From assembly GCA_019648995.1 (NCBI GenBank), contig BLXT01007237.1, positions 344,980-381,086 of the forward strand: a stretch of DNA of 36,107 nt, read 5' to 3'. Positions 20,201 to 30,448 of the stretch are shown one piece after another (the first letter of the stretch is position 1; every line of letters starts with the position of its first letter). Source of the stretch: Plakobranchus ocellatus (taxonomy: Eukaryota > Mollusca > Gastropoda > Plakobranchidae). The position numbers and the translations under genes were made by a program. The notes under the pieces were generated by a model. It ran no database searches, had not been told where the DNA came from, and was given only the letters and a program-made list of their open reading frames with translations.

Positions 20201-23200
20201 CCCACACTTTGTTTATTTTGCAAAGCACCAAAACCTTGATGATGATATCGGGTTCTTAAATGCCAGCACCTTTTTGGATAGTCATGACTTCATTTTCAAC
20301 GTGACATTGAATTCTTACTTCCAAACCAAAATGATGACTTCTTTTTGTAAACAGCAGCTAATGTATTGTCAATTTTAGCTCTTTCTTTTTAAAGTATCTT
20401 TTCTCCTCTTGTAGACTAGTTCAAAAAGTCTTACATCTAAAAGATCTGAGAATACTGTTTTTGATTAGTGAGATGGGAGAAAGTGTCTTGTCTGAAATGT
20501 GTAATTGTTTTTCTGTAAAACTCCTTTGGCAACATAATAATGGGTAGCATTATGTCATGTCATCATTTCTTTCTCACTTGAGTGAATTTGGTTCTGAAAT
20601 GCATCACATCTGTGTCAATATTTTAAAAACTGTTTGCTGAGAAAAGTCCCTTTGTGTGACAATTTCTCTCTAAATGACTTAGATCTTAATGGTTTTTTTT
20701 CACACTTGCACATTTCAATAAATGAAAGTATCATATTGCACGCATTCCAGCCTTACCCAAGGAAATGTTTTAGGCATTTTGAAACTTTTGACCTGCCTAA
20801 AATACAAATGGCTTTTAAAAAATCTAAATCTTTTCAATATTAAAATTGTTTTATCTTATGGTTTATTCCACATTTTAAGCAAAAAATTACATGGGAAAAT
20901 ATGGAATGAGCATGATGATCATGTGATGAACTTTTTTCCTGTATTTTATTTTAGGGATATACTGTGGCTGTCAGAGTGAAAGCTAAGGAAAAGGACTATT
21001 TAACAGCAGCCCTTTACACATTTAGGATGATAAGAGATGCAGAGATTGAGCTTCCATTTACAATTTCAAAACCTGACTGGGTGATGAAGCTTGCAATTTT
21101 CCTGACAAATATCACTGGTAAGACTTTCCTTTTCTGTATGTTGTTCACAGTGATGATGGTTTTGATCACTCCCAATGAATTGGTATCAAATTATGACCTC
21201 TGTAATGGACAATTGAACTTCATTCACAATCAAACATTAATATTACAGTGGAACATGTTTAAACCAAAATTCTACAGAGTACGATTTCTATTTTGGTTTA
21301 AACATATTTTGGTTTTAGCATTGCCATTTAATAAGTAAGATTAATAATGGAGAGTAACCAATTTCCGAAATATTAAGTAAAACCAATCCCACCCATCGTC
21401 ACACCACAATGTGAATGAACACGCCTATCCACGAATCTGTCTCTCTTTTTTATCCATCTCTCTATCTCTTTCTCTTTCCTTTTCAGTTAAGAGGTTCTAA
21501 CGCCTGTTATTGATGTAGAAAATAGAGTTTTCACAATTTCATCATCACCTAAGTAAGTTTTCCGGTCCTAGTCTCACTTTTACAATTTAATCATCGCCTA
21601 AGTTTTCCAGTACTGAAGTTCTCCACAAGAGTGGTGGCTTTATTACCGGCTGTGATGCAACAGTGTTTGCTTAGCTTAGCGCTGAAGGGACCTAGACATG
21701 TAGGGAGTGTCTGGCACAGTCCCGCTGCGTAACTGAGTGGTGAAAGAGAAGGGATGGGCAGGTGTGTGCAGTAGACCTAGACCTAGCCAGACATTGGGCC
21801 TGGCCTTCTGTAGTGTGAGGTGCTGGTAACCAACAGTATTGGGTTTGTATAAAGTAATGCGCGAAAGAAAGACATGGGTAAGGAGTATAAAAAAAAAAGA
21901 TTTTTTTTTTAATGTGTCGGTCAAACAGTGACTGGGCTTTCCCGGTAGTTTTTACTTCGCTCTAGCGATAGTAAGGCAGCCAACGCTTTCGGTTTACCGT
22001 ATATTTGATAAGAAAGAATAAGAGGAAAGATGGAAAGCTCTTCGATTTCTTTTTGGTTTAGCCATTTTTTCGGTTCAGCTGTTTGGTCTAATGTATATTT
22101 TTTCACATATTTTATAGCTTAGATGAAATGCACAATGGAGATAGAGCAAATTCATTTTTGCCATGGGCAGTAGCTTAATGGTGATGATGATCTTTCCAGG
22201 GAAGACAATACAAACCAGATCAACATAAATCTGTGGGTATTGTGTAATATTTAATTACTTTATTTTTAGGAGAGGTAAACACTTTGTTATCCATTTTGAA
22301 AGCTGTTTAGATTCACAATTTCTCTTTGTATAAAACAGAAATAGCAACTCTTTATGATCCAAACCTCACATTCATACATAGAGATCAATACAAAATTTTG
22401 TCTGATTTAGAGAATAATAATGTTCCTTTTTTAGATAAGTGTTTCTGCTCTGCTTTTGTAGTTTAAGTGACACTATTTTTCATAAGGTGTTTGTCTATAC
22501 AATGCACTTTTAAAGCTATTAAATTGTATCCAGAAATTACCATTGACCCAAATGTTCTATTCTTTTTTTAAACTAAAACTCCTCTTTATTTCTATTATTG
22601 TGACTTTTATTCCTCTCAGGGCTTGTGATTGAGATTAAGTTAATTTTTTAAAAGAAGCATGCAGGAATCTCTTGTCATAAGTTACAGTTACTTGATTCAA
22701 TTACACATTTGGGTATAACAACTATATGTGTGCATGAGTGGGGATTTAATTGTCTTCTTTTTAAATTGTTTTTAGGAAAGGGGTAAGGGAGGGAGAACTT
22801 GAGCAGGAGATCAGCACAGTAGTGAACAGAATCTATCACATCAGACCAAGCGTCTTTATTATGGATATACTTTCTCTTTTGTATGCATGGTTTTTATTTG
22901 GAATTGTATTGTGACCTTTATCACTTAGCTCAGAAAGTTTAAAAAAGAATGANNNNNNNNNNNNNNNNNNNNNNNACAAAGCGACTCATTGGTGAGTCTT
23001 TTTCTCCTTATCTTTTTGGACACTATCTATCAACAGATCCAGCTGACTGGAAAAAGTTTAAGTTCTTTACAAAATGCCCCCAACATTTCACCTTGAGTAC
23101 TGAAGAATGGCGTGAAATTTTGGATAATCTGTACCATGGTGACCAATTTCAAACTTTCTCCCTGCTCACCACTGGTAACTGTGGTGTGCCATTTGAGCCT

Positions 23201-25791
23201 CAGACCTACATTCATAAGCTAGCTGATGTGCCAGGAATGCGTTATCAATGGGCAGATGTTGGCTATGTTGTGAAGCACCTCAAAGGAAAAGAAGGTAGTC
23301 ACAATCTTTCAAAGGTTTTCCCAAATCATTTTTTTACCAGTATATTGCATATTGATCTTGATGTTTCTTGAGATCAGACCCTATAAGTTGGATCTCATTA
23401 ACGCTTTTGAGCAAAATAATTATTTTTCTTTTCTCTTCTTCAAAATATTTTTTTCACAAAATTAAAATTTTCATTATCTTTGCTCTATCTAGTCTTAAAC
23501 TTAACATCTGAGAAAGAAATTTAAGGCTATTTCAGTGGTTTAAATGATTCAATTCAATACAATACCTAATCCATTTAAATTGGTCTTGGGACATGTGCTA
23601 TTCTGGTGAGGATGAATCTCTTTGTGAGTTATCCTTTCTTATTCTTTGTGATGAGGTTGAAGGACCTATTGAACTATTCCCACTTTGTGGTTAAGTGAAA
23701 TTCTCACCATCCATTCCAACCTATTTTTGAAAAAATTGATGAAAGCTGAACTTGTTTTATTTTGCTTCACATGAGTGTTAACTTTGCACTGAATGCTGCA
23801 GAGTACAAGCTCAATCAATTCAATTTAGGAGTAGGTTTGATCTTTGATTAACTATGTTTAAAAGTTTATTATCTCTCTATTTTTCCTTTTCTGAGAGTTT
23901 ATAACACCGATTTTTACAAAAGATTGAGTAGTTCCAAATAATCCACATTCTCTGGTTTTTTTGGTGATTCTCAGGTTATTGAAGTAGTTTTCATTTCAAT
24001 ATATATTCTCATGAATTAGTCTATTCATTTTCTTTTTTCTTTTTTTTTTTTGCAAAGCCATCATGACATTTTATGGATGAAGATAAAAGCTTAAACGGAA
24101 TTGTACTTGTATTCAAGACGGAGTTATCTATGATCATGAACCTCATATCGGCTCACTCTAAGCTTCTCTTGCTATGTTAGCACTCTAGAAAGCAAATATA
24201 TACTAGATTTAAATGGTGATCTGCTTCTGAGCTCTGCATCTAAAATCTAGAGACAAATTAAAGTCTATATCTATATAATTATACGTATCCAATGCTATGG
24301 CACACAAGGATTTTAGAGATGATTGTCATTGATAATAGATCTACTGATTTATGGGGCTAATATAAATTATAACAAGCAATAAAACAGATAGAGGCTTTAT
24401 CAGTATAAGCGGATAGGCCTGAAAAATCAAAGGATTTGGTATACAAAGAAGTGGATCTCGTCAGATGTTTTGGTTTCACTTTCACTGATATTAGTCAGTC
24501 ACATGACTTCATTTTCCCATACAAACTACTCAGCTTATGAGTTTTTTCAGTGGGAATGCTCAAAAAACAACTGTAGGTGTTAGCCTTAATTTTAGAGAAA
24601 GACATGGTGATGTCATCCATAAATAGTGGAAAAATGCGGTTGCATAGAGAAACATAGCACACATACAATCTCAGTCATCCATGCAGTATTGGCCTCAAAG
24701 TAGATGGTTTAAGTTACTTTCATAAGATTAATAACAGGAACTTCAATACAGATAATTTAGGAGGTCTAAAAAGTATTTGAAAAAAAAATATTTTACAAGT
24801 TTTCATTGAGTTGCTTGACTCCAAGAACTTGTCTTAACCCTATCGATATGAGGTGTTTTGTTATCGTATCCGTATGTCAAGGGTAACTGAGTGCTCCCAC
24901 ATTTTAATAGCAATGTAGTCTCATCTGTAAGTGAGGGGGAACTGTTTGCGCCCATACCGTACAGTAAAAAAATTGCTATATATCTATCCGTACATTGGAG
25001 GTAACAAAATCACCCTGTACTTTACATAATAAAAAATAGTGGAGGGTTTCGGAAATGACCTCAGGTCAGTTCAAGATTGATTTTCTGTCAATCACTATTA
25101 AGTAATCATATCTCAAATTGAATTTTTGAGGAACATTTAAAAGCTAAAAGAAAAATTCCCATTTGAAGTATTTTTAAAAATATTAAAAACAAGCCTTGGG
25201 GGAACAAAATTACCCCACACATACAGATAGGCTTAAGCTGACACCACTGTGCATTTTTCTAAGGAAAGCTCAATAAGCCTTATGATTTTTCATTTTTTTT
25301 TTTATGTTTTAAATTTCATTTGAATGATTTGACACTGGAATAATTAAGTTTAATTCTCTGTGTCCAAAAAAAGTTTTACTGCTTTGAGAAAACTGATCAC
25401 ATTATCAATTTAAAACAGGAAAAACCAAAGCGTGGCATCTCCGACTGGCTGACTTCCTTGTAAAGAGAGGAGCAGATGTGTACAAGATTTCTCAAGCATT
25501 TGGTCAACCTCTGCTGGTTATCATGACAACATTAAGTGTAGAGGGTGGTAATGCATTACTTTTCTTCTCTATTTATGAAGTTTGATATGAAAAAAAGAAA
25601 AAAGGGTTAAAGGCCTGATGTGACTGTCAAATTCCGCAAAAAAAAAAAAAGGAACAACAATGTATCTAGCTATGTGACTTTGCTTTCCTCCATTGCTTGC
25701 ATGTGGAAAAAGTAATAGTTAACAAATAAAAAAGAAATGTTTCCTGTAGGTTGTTTCAAATATGTACAAAACACACTCACACGTACTCTCA

Positions 25792-25822
<31 letters not shown>

Positions 25823-26832
25823 TGGATTGTCCATTATATATCACTGGCAGGCTTATCAAACCTCTAAAGTGCTTTCTTTGACTAGAGATGTGGATATTTA
25901 AAATGCTTTTAACTGAGCTATCCAATGAATACACTTGCATAGTAGATAATATGATAATGAAATGTGAAAGAGAAGTTGAATTCTTTTCTGCTGCATTTTT
26001 TAGTAGTAGTTTCTAGGCAGGCAAACAGAGCAGAACAATTCTGCCCCCTGTTGACTCACTGTTTCTGTCTTGTTGTTCTGCAGAAGTGCCCAGTTTTCTG
26101 AACTTAGCCTGGGAACATGTAAGTTGTTCAGAGTATGACAAAACTGATCGTATGAACAACACTCCATTGCATGCTTTTGTCAAGACATCAAACTGGAAGA
26201 CATTCAGAATGGCTGAGGTATGCTAGGTTTTATGCCTCAAATATTTTCCTTACAGCAGTGAATGGCCCAAACCTTTCATCCATATCCATACAGTAGTGAT
26301 TTTTTAGGCCGACCATGATTTAATTTATTATTTTACTACCAGATAGTGTTTAACCAATAAATGGAAAGCAGAATTTAAATTAAGTTTGATAAAAGTAAGA
26401 CACTCAAAATTAATTTTAAAAAATATAACAAAATGGTATATGAGATGAAAAAAAAAGAACTGAAAACAATTGATATTAAGTGTGATCCAGAGTAGCAAAT
26501 GAGTTAAGTTGAGTTGCTATAATTATGCAGTGAAATATGAATCAATTAGTGCACTTGGGCACTATCAGAGATGCTCAAATCACTGACACACTGCTGTGCT
26601 TTACACATCTACTGCCTATTCATTTGGGAATCTTCTAATCCTGTAGGTTGTGTTAAGAGATCTTCTGTCCCATGGTTGCTTAGCTCTCATCAAAGACAAC
26701 AGAGGAAAAATGCCTTATGAGTATGTCCCCTCTTCACATGCCTTCCACAAGCTTCTTCAGAATGCTGCAAGTGGTCCTGGTAAGCTTAAGGATCTTTGTA
26801 GAAAAAAAGTCGTCCAAAAGCAGTCTAAATAA
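16974..26832 (+). CDS. TPR and ankyrin repeat protein, TRANK1-like, gene copy 1 (gene span, partial)
   Basis: Six plus-strand exons (16974-17254, 20955-21117, 22976-23294, 25419-25547, 26084-26217, 26647-26779) can be joined with compatible phases: 0 between the first two, 1 before and after the fourth, 0 between the fifth and sixth. Only the second-to-third junction is untestable because of the N gap. The product has TPR-like helices at the start and ankyrin-like repeats at the end, the order found in the N-terminal half of TRANK1-type proteins. These also carry a C-terminal UvrD-like helicase, which is not seen here. The 5' exons are missing; the pair at 34856-35767 encodes the expected preceding part. 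The gene either ends by read-through at 26830-26832 or splices on from 26779. TRANK1-like is family recognition by memory; the TPR/ankyrin nature is stronger. Confidence 0.7.
17201..17415 (+). repeat. Tandem duplication of the exon 3' end and its donor
   Basis: 17201-17306 (end of the TPR exon, its donor and intron start) is repeated at 17307-17415, a period of about 106-107. The copy retains a readable NANKCIEFAPDSLDA. It has a one-base insertion early in the unit relative to the exon, and its donor GTAAGT has become GCAAGT. The unit cannot simply be spliced in; it is a pseudo-exon. Confidence 0.85.
17416..20954 (+). other. Intron of TRANK1-like copy 1
   Basis: The intron begins at 17255; this part holds mostly AT-rich DNA, a T-run at 18440, and the SINE-like sequence at 19195-19380. 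A minus-strand coding-like snippet near 18640-18540 (GYLLEHGFLKITGNN) was noted but is too short to assign. A ~30-bp similarity links 19425-19456 and 20000-20032. The 3' end is TTTTATTTTAG at 20954. Confidence 0.6.
19195..19380 (-). mobile_element. tRNA-derived SINE-like element
   Basis: On the minus strand an A box (TGGTTCAGTGG, 19360-19350) is followed 55 bases later by a degenerate B box (GGTTAGAATCC, 19295-19285). This is the internal RNA polymerase III promoter of tRNAs and tRNA-derived SINEs. The region after the B box becomes TCTTGTC-rich, like a SINE tail. It does not fold as a full tRNA and lies in an intron, so it is not a functional tRNA gene. Boundaries and target duplication are unclear. 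Confidence 0.55.
20955..21117 (+). CDS. TRANK1-like copy 1, second exon (TPR-like)
   Basis: The acceptor is TTTTATTTTAG at 20954, the donor ACTG then GTAAGA at 21118. It enters in phase 0, matching the previous exon, and leaves in phase 1. The translation reads GYTVAVRVKAKEKDYLTAAL, then YTFRMIRDAEIELPF, ending with IFLTNIT. The A-x-x-K-D-Y-x-x-A-L-Y-x-F-R pattern is TPR-like. Open reading continues into the intron to 21338 but that part is not conserved in character. Confidence 0.75.
21246..22093 (+). mobile_element. pogo/mariner-like non-autonomous element, copy 1
   Basis: The left end starts CAGTGGAACATGTTTAAACC and the right end finishes GGTTTAGCC...GGTCTAATG. TA dinucleotides lie outside both ends (21244-21245 and 22094-22095), as expected from Tc1/mariner-pogo target choice. 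The length is 848 bp with no transposase. The same family recurs reversed at 27270-31630. An internal ~60-bp duplication (near 21528-21590 and 21580-21640, around TCATCACCTAAG / TCATCGCCTAAG) is shared by both copies and so predates their spread. Confidence 0.8.
22094..22952 (+). other. Intron sequence up to the assembly gap
   Basis: Ordinary AT-rich intron DNA without recognised features. The end of this intron and the start of the next exon are hidden by the N run. Confidence 0.6.
22953..22975. other. Assembly gap (23 N)
   Basis: A run of 23 undetermined bases removes the 5' boundary of the following exon. The true gap size may differ from 23. Confidence 0.98.
22976..23294 (+). CDS. TRANK1-like copy 1, third exon (5' end in gap)
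   Basis: The exon is open from the first base after the gap to a donor after GAAG (GTAGTC, 23295). It leaves in phase 1. Its residues include SPYLFGHYLSTDPADWKKFK, STEEWREILDNLYHGDQF, LLTTGNCGVPFEPQTYIHKL and YVVKHLKGKE. Codon quality and the absence of stops over 106 codons make it a firm exon. I do not recognise a named domain in it; by position it links the TPR and ankyrin parts. The acceptor is not visible. Confidence 0.8.
23295..24833 (+). other. Intron of TRANK1-like copy 1
   Basis: AT-rich sequence with no exon or element recognised; a poly-T run lies near 24030-24050. The intron continues across the MITE at 24838-25232 to the acceptor at 25418. Confidence 0.6.
24838..25232 (+). mobile_element. 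395-bp piggyBac-type MITE, copy 1
   Basis: TTAA at 24834-24837 and 25233-25236 flanks ends that start CCCTATC and finish GATAGGC. TTAA duplication with CCC-starting ends is typical of piggyBac. The same 395-bp element occurs reversed at 33183-33577. There is no coding capacity. Internal repeats of a CCGTA(C/T)G-containing unit and of a GGTAACAAAATCACCC-like block give it several subterminal inverted repeats. Confidence 0.9.
25419..25547 (+). CDS. TRANK1-like copy 1, fourth exon
   Basis: The acceptor is TTTAAAACAG at 25418. It enters in phase 1, matching the previous donor, and reads KTKAWHLRLADFLVKRGADV then YKISQAFGQPLLVIMTTLSV. The L-x-x-F-L-V-x-R-G-A-D-V portion is the second-helix signature of an ankyrin repeat. 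I place the donor at 25548 (GTAATG); 25545 (GTGGTA) also keeps the frame and would drop one codon. Confidence 0.8.
25790..25818. repeat. (TC)n microsatellite in intron
   Basis: About 13 TC units follow a CACACTCACAC tract. Spurious Arg/Glu-rich minus-strand reading results. Confidence 0.9.
26084..26217 (+). CDS. TRANK1-like copy 1, fifth exon (ankyrin)
   Basis: The acceptor GTTGTTCTGCAG ends at 26083 and the donor GAG then GTATGC starts at 26218. It enters in phase 1 and leaves in phase 0. The translation reads VPSFLNLAWEHVSCSEYDKT and then DRMNNTPLHAFVKTSNWK. The N-N-T-P-L-H-A motif is the hallmark TPLH turn of an ankyrin repeat. Confidence 0.85.
26647..26779 (+). CDS. TRANK1-like copy 1, sixth exon (ankyrin)
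   Basis: The acceptor AATCCTGTAG ends at 26646; phase 0 matches the previous exon. Residues VVLRDLLSHGCLALIKDNRG then KMPYEYVPSSHAFHKLLQ form the second half of an ankyrin repeat (L-L-x-x-G-x-x-x-x-x-x-D-x-x-G-x-x-P-x). A strong donor, GTAAGC, sits at 26780. If it is not used the frame runs 17 more codons, lysine-rich (KLKDLCRKKVVQKQSK), to a TAA at 26830 that overlaps an AATAAA at 26828-26833. Either splicing continues to exons not seen, or this is a short terminal exon. Confidence 0.85.
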
Positions 26833-27267
26833 ATATGCTGTGGGTTTATGGAAATGTAAGTGAAAACATTATAACAGCTGGACACTTGCATGTCACTGTA
26901 AGACAATTGCTGATAAGGAGGGCCCATTAAGAATTTTGCAGATATATTTACTGATGTTGTTTTGGCAATTATTTGTCAATTTGAGTTACATATATCTTGC
27001 TGAAGTGCAGATTATTTGAGATAGGGGTAAGGCAGAATATACAAGAACATCATCAGTATGCTGTCAAAAATTTTTTTTCAATTTGTCAATTTAAAGAAAA
27101 TTGTGCATGGAGGTTGTTAACTTTTTTTCAAAGGTAAGTCCAGGGTTAATTGTTTCATGTCCTTGCTGTGTTCAAGCAATCTCAAATGATGACAAAAGAA
27201 GAGCCAATCAAAAGTTTTCATTAGAAAAAAAAACAGAATTAGGGCCTATATAATATTATTTATATTA
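26833..27267. other. Flank or intron after the last visible exon of copy 1
   Basis: AT-rich, without a recognised exon or element. It ends in a TATA-rich stretch that served as target of the second pogo-like insertion. Confidence 0.55.
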
Positions 27268-27269
27268 TA

Positions 27270-27842
27270 CAGTAGACCACACCTAAACGGAAAATGGCTG
27301 AACCAAAAAAATGCCTAAACCAGACAGAAATTGAAAAGCTTTCTGTTTTTCCTCCTATTCTTTCTTATTAAACATGTAATAAACCGAAAGCATTGGCTGC
27401 CTTACTATCGCTAAAGTATAATAAAAACTACTTGGAAAGCCCAGTCACTGTCCGTCCGGCACATGAAAAAAATTTTTTTTTTTATACACCTTGCCTTTCT
27501 TTTTCGCGTTACCCCAAGCAAACCCAACACTGTTGCAGGTACCTCACACTACAGCAGGCCAGGCCCAATATCTGGCTACTGCACTCACCCGCCCTTCCCT
27601 TCTCTTCCACCACTCAGTTACGCAATGGGACCGTGCCAGACACTCCCTAGGTCCCATCAGCACAAAGCTAAGCAAACACTGTTGCATCACAGCCGCTAAT
27701 AAAGCCATCTCAATGAGGACTTCAGTACCGGAAAACTTAGAAGATGATTAAATCGTAGAAGTAGAAGACTTCAGGACCAAGAAACTTACTAAGGCGATGA
27801 TGAATTGTTAAAACTCTATTATTTTAGATCAATAACAGACGC
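27270..27842 (-). mobile_element. pogo/mariner-like element copy 2, left part (reversed)
   Basis: It starts CAGTAGACCACACCTAAACG next to TA (27268-27269) and matches, in reverse, the right two thirds of the copy at 21246-22093. Shared blocks include a GACACTCCCTAGGTCCC / GGGACC...GGGAGTGTC segment and a GCATTGGCTGCCTTACTATCGCT-like stretch. It breaks off at 27842, where LINE-associated sequence begins. Confidence 0.85.
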
Positions 27843-27874
27843 ATGAATAGTAGTAAGAAACTCTTTGGGAGCGA

Positions 27875-27998
27875 GGTAGCAGGGAGTCTTCAGAGAAGAA
27901 ACTTCCTTCATAGCAAGTGTTTCGGCCCTGTAACTCCTGACACTCTAAGGGGGCCGGGCCACATCTAGGTCATGACTCCCAGATGCCTCCCTGCTACC
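27875..27998. repeat. 12-bp inverted repeat in the LINE 3' tail
   Basis: GGTAGCAGGGAG (27875-27886) and CTCCCTGCTACC (27987-27998) are perfect complements around a 100-base loop. It could be an RNA hairpin used in 3'-end recognition by the LINE enzyme, or the ends of a small inserted element. Confidence 0.75.
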
Positions 27999-28009
27999 AA
28001 CTTTTTTTT

Positions 28010-28107
28010 TTTTTCCTGGTTGCTTGCCAGGGATTCGAACCCGCGTACTTCATATTACACTGGTTATGAATCTGGCGCCTAACCACTTCGGCCAACTGGC
28101 TGCCCTG
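28010..28107 (-). mobile_element. tRNA-like SINE head with poly-A, just after the LINE stop
   Basis: On the minus strand an A box (TGGCCGAAGTGG, 28094-28083) and a perfect B box (GGTTCGAATCC, 28041-28031) are spaced as in tRNA genes. GCCAG and CTGGC pair as a short acceptor-like stem, and a poly-A run of about 12 follows at 28014-28003. The body resembles a long-arm tRNA of the Leu/Ser kind, but the anticodon stem does not pair, so a working tRNA gene is unlikely. It begins about 14 bases after the LINE stop codon. Confidence 0.65.
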
Positions 28108-28121
28108 TCTTGAGAGCATTT

Positions 28122-28526
28122 TTAATCCTTATGAAGCAAACTTTCATTCCTTCTGCTCCATATCCAGTGAGAACTGTTCTCAGCTGTTTCGGCTAGTAGC
28201 CTTAGGGCTTTTGTTCTTTTATTGCCACATATGGAGAGTTTGCTTAGAAGACCATAGGCTGAAGAACCCACAAATCCTCTGGTGCCAATCTCTACTGACA
28301 TTATCTTCGCTTCATAGCCATCCTTTTTTAGTTCTTTTGTCAATTACAGGTATTTTCCTTCCTTGAAGGCATGGGCCTCTTCCATTCTGCTTTCATAGGG
28401 GACAGTTAGTTCCACCATGATAATTTGTTGTGTTGAAGCAGAATGGATCACAATGTCAGGCCTTAATGCTGTCTTTCTGATAACATCAGGGTGTCTTTCC
28501 CATTCAGGGAGGTCTGCTGAAACCAC
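28122..28526 (-). pseudogene. LINE restriction-like endonuclease domain (broken by one stop)
   Basis: The minus strand reads WERHPDVIRKTALRPDIVIH, then MVELTVPYESRMEEAHAFKE, a stop at 28344, then an open continuation with KIMSVEIGTRGFVGSSAYGL to the stop at 28122. RPDIV followed about 13 residues later by VELTVP fits the PD-(D/E)xK fold of restriction-like endonucleases in R2-type LINEs, which nick the target for target-primed reverse transcription. The usual lysine position appears as Thr, as I recall for this subgroup. Confidence 0.7.
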
Positions 28527-28713
28527 CCAATCGTTGCAACAGTCAAGCAGACCTTTTCTATGGATGTTTATTGTGATCGACCCTCTGTGCCATTTTTTGG
28601 CTCCACCTTCTGTGGTGAATATTGTTGAGCTTGTTGAAGAGGGGTAGATTCTTGAAGTACTCTGTTATGCCTCCATGTGTATCGCCCATGTGAGAGCGCT
28701 ACTTTGCACAAGC

Positions 28714-29199
28714 TCAGTACATGCTCTGTAGTTTGCCTACCTTGGCAGAGTGGGCTCGTAGGGTCGTCCTTCTTTCCCCATCGTACCAGATTTGCGTTTG
28801 AGGGTAGGAGATCATAGACGGACCTGATGAGAAGCTTATTCTCAAAGGCTTCATGTGCCAGATATCATTCCATGTTAAGGATCTCTGTATGGCAGTGTCC
28901 CAATTTGTCCACTGACCTTGCTGAGGCTGCTGGACTGCCTTCTGTACACGTGTGGAATTTTCCTTATTCCTGATCTCATCTATGATCATGTCCCTTTTTT
29001 CCTTGCCTTCTGTTTTTGACCACCATTTGGCTGTGGTTGATCCAAGGCCCCTGCAGTCAGTTTGAGTTTGGCCGATTACCTCTTTCATTTTAAGGCATTC
29101 TTTTGCCTCGTCCACGGCTTCTGTGACCTTCCACTTTCTTCCAGTTTTCAGGGATGGCTGGACGGTTTTGACCATGGCATCATCAGATTCCTCCAACAT
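28714..29199 (-). pseudogene. LINE region between RT and endonuclease
   Basis: A 161-codon minus frame carries conserved-looking WWSKTEGKEKRDMIIDEIRN and GQWTNWDTAIQRSLTWNDIW segments. Just beyond its frame, another reading gives CQGRQTTEHVLSLCKVALSH then GRYTWRHNRVL, a CCHC-type knuckle that in R2-type LINEs lies between RT and endonuclease. A frameshift separates the two readings. Confidence 0.65.
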
Positions 29200-29569
29200 G
29201 GTGAGTAATCTGGCTTTGCCGCATTAATACTCCTCTAGGATAGATTTCATTGGGAGTTTTAGCTTTGCTTTTCAGCAGTACATTGCCAAGTCTGAAAGAC
29301 CCGGAGGAACCCCCAGTCATTTCCTTGTATATTTGTTGATTTTAGCTTCTATTACTTGTACTGTGGTGGAGCAGACATTGTAGACTAATTGGGAATAAGC
29401 ATGAACTGCAGGCACCATATCTTGAATTTACCCTGGAGTCCACACTTGTTAATGGCCAGAAGACTTTCAGAAGCGAGCTCTAATGCTTCAGCTCCTCGCC
29501 TGGTATCTTTCATAGAGGAATCATACCATCTTCTAGGCTCTTGACCGGTCCTTGGCTAACTGTTGGTAT

Positions 29570-30289
29570 TTACTGTTCCGCTACTGTGAAGGTCGTGGCT
29601 TCGTCAACTTTCCCTTTCCTTATTGATAGGCTGCGGGACTTCTTTGGCTTGAATTCCATTCTGCACCATGACATTAAGACATCTAAGTAGATAATGGTGG
29701 TGTCATCCATGAATGCTTTCAGGGGAGGCATTGAACATCTGCCACCTAGATTGGCGGGACCTGCACTGCCTTCTGCTGCTTTCAATATGACTTCCATGGC
29801 CATTACGAACAGTATTGAGGATAATGTGCATCCCATAGCAATTGCAACCTCCGGGTTGATCCAATTAGTTGTGTAGTCATTTGTTGAGAACCTCATGCGG
29901 AACCCAATGAAGTAGTCATCTAGCATCACCTGTATGACCTCTGGTACATGGTACATTCTGAGAGCTAGCTGGATCATCTCATGTGGTACTGATCCTTAGG
30001 CATTTGCCAGGTCTAGCCATACAACATCAAGATTCAGTTTCTCTGACTTGGCTCTCTAGATAGCCTCCCAGATCATTGTTGCATGTTCCAAGCAACCCGA
30101 AACCCCAGGAATGCTACCCTTTTGGACAGAGGTGTTTATATATCCATTTTCTGTTAGGTATTTTGTTAGGCGTAACACCATGATTGAGAAGAATATTTTA
30201 CCTTCTACATTGAGCAGTGATATTGGGCGAAACTGGTTTATTCCTTTCGAATCTTGCTCTTTGGGGATATACACCCCCTCTGCAGTCAT
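29570..30289 (-). pseudogene. LINE reverse transcriptase domain (several stops)
   Basis: Minus-strand motifs in order: FRPISLLNVEGKIFFSIMVL (RT motif 1-2), GSIPGVSGCLEHA, motif A reading VVWLDLANA with its catalytic Asp, and motif C FMDD near 29713-29701. Nonsense codons interrupt the frame after WEAI and within motif A, where the residue after LANA (usually Tyr/Phe) is TAA. Both catalytic aspartate positions survive although the frame does not. Confidence 0.8.
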
Positions 30290-30448
30290 CCACTCTTTAC
30301 TGATCTTGATGTTTTTCCATGCACTTCGTAGAATTCTGTGTAGCTTCTTGAAAACGTTGGGGCATATTTTGTACAGTAGCTAAGGCACTCCATTGGGCCC
30401 TGGAGCAGATTTAGCTCTAGTTTTGTTTACTACTGCTATGACTTCCTG

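Noticed and set aside
22949-22975. A start codon for the third exon at 22949
   Set aside because: The apparent Met is before the N run and the intervening codons are unknown; the real exon boundary is hidden in the gap.
28010-28107. A functional tRNA gene on the minus strand
   Set aside because: A and B boxes are good, but the anticodon stem does not pair, a poly-A run follows, and it sits in a LINE tail; a SINE head fits better.
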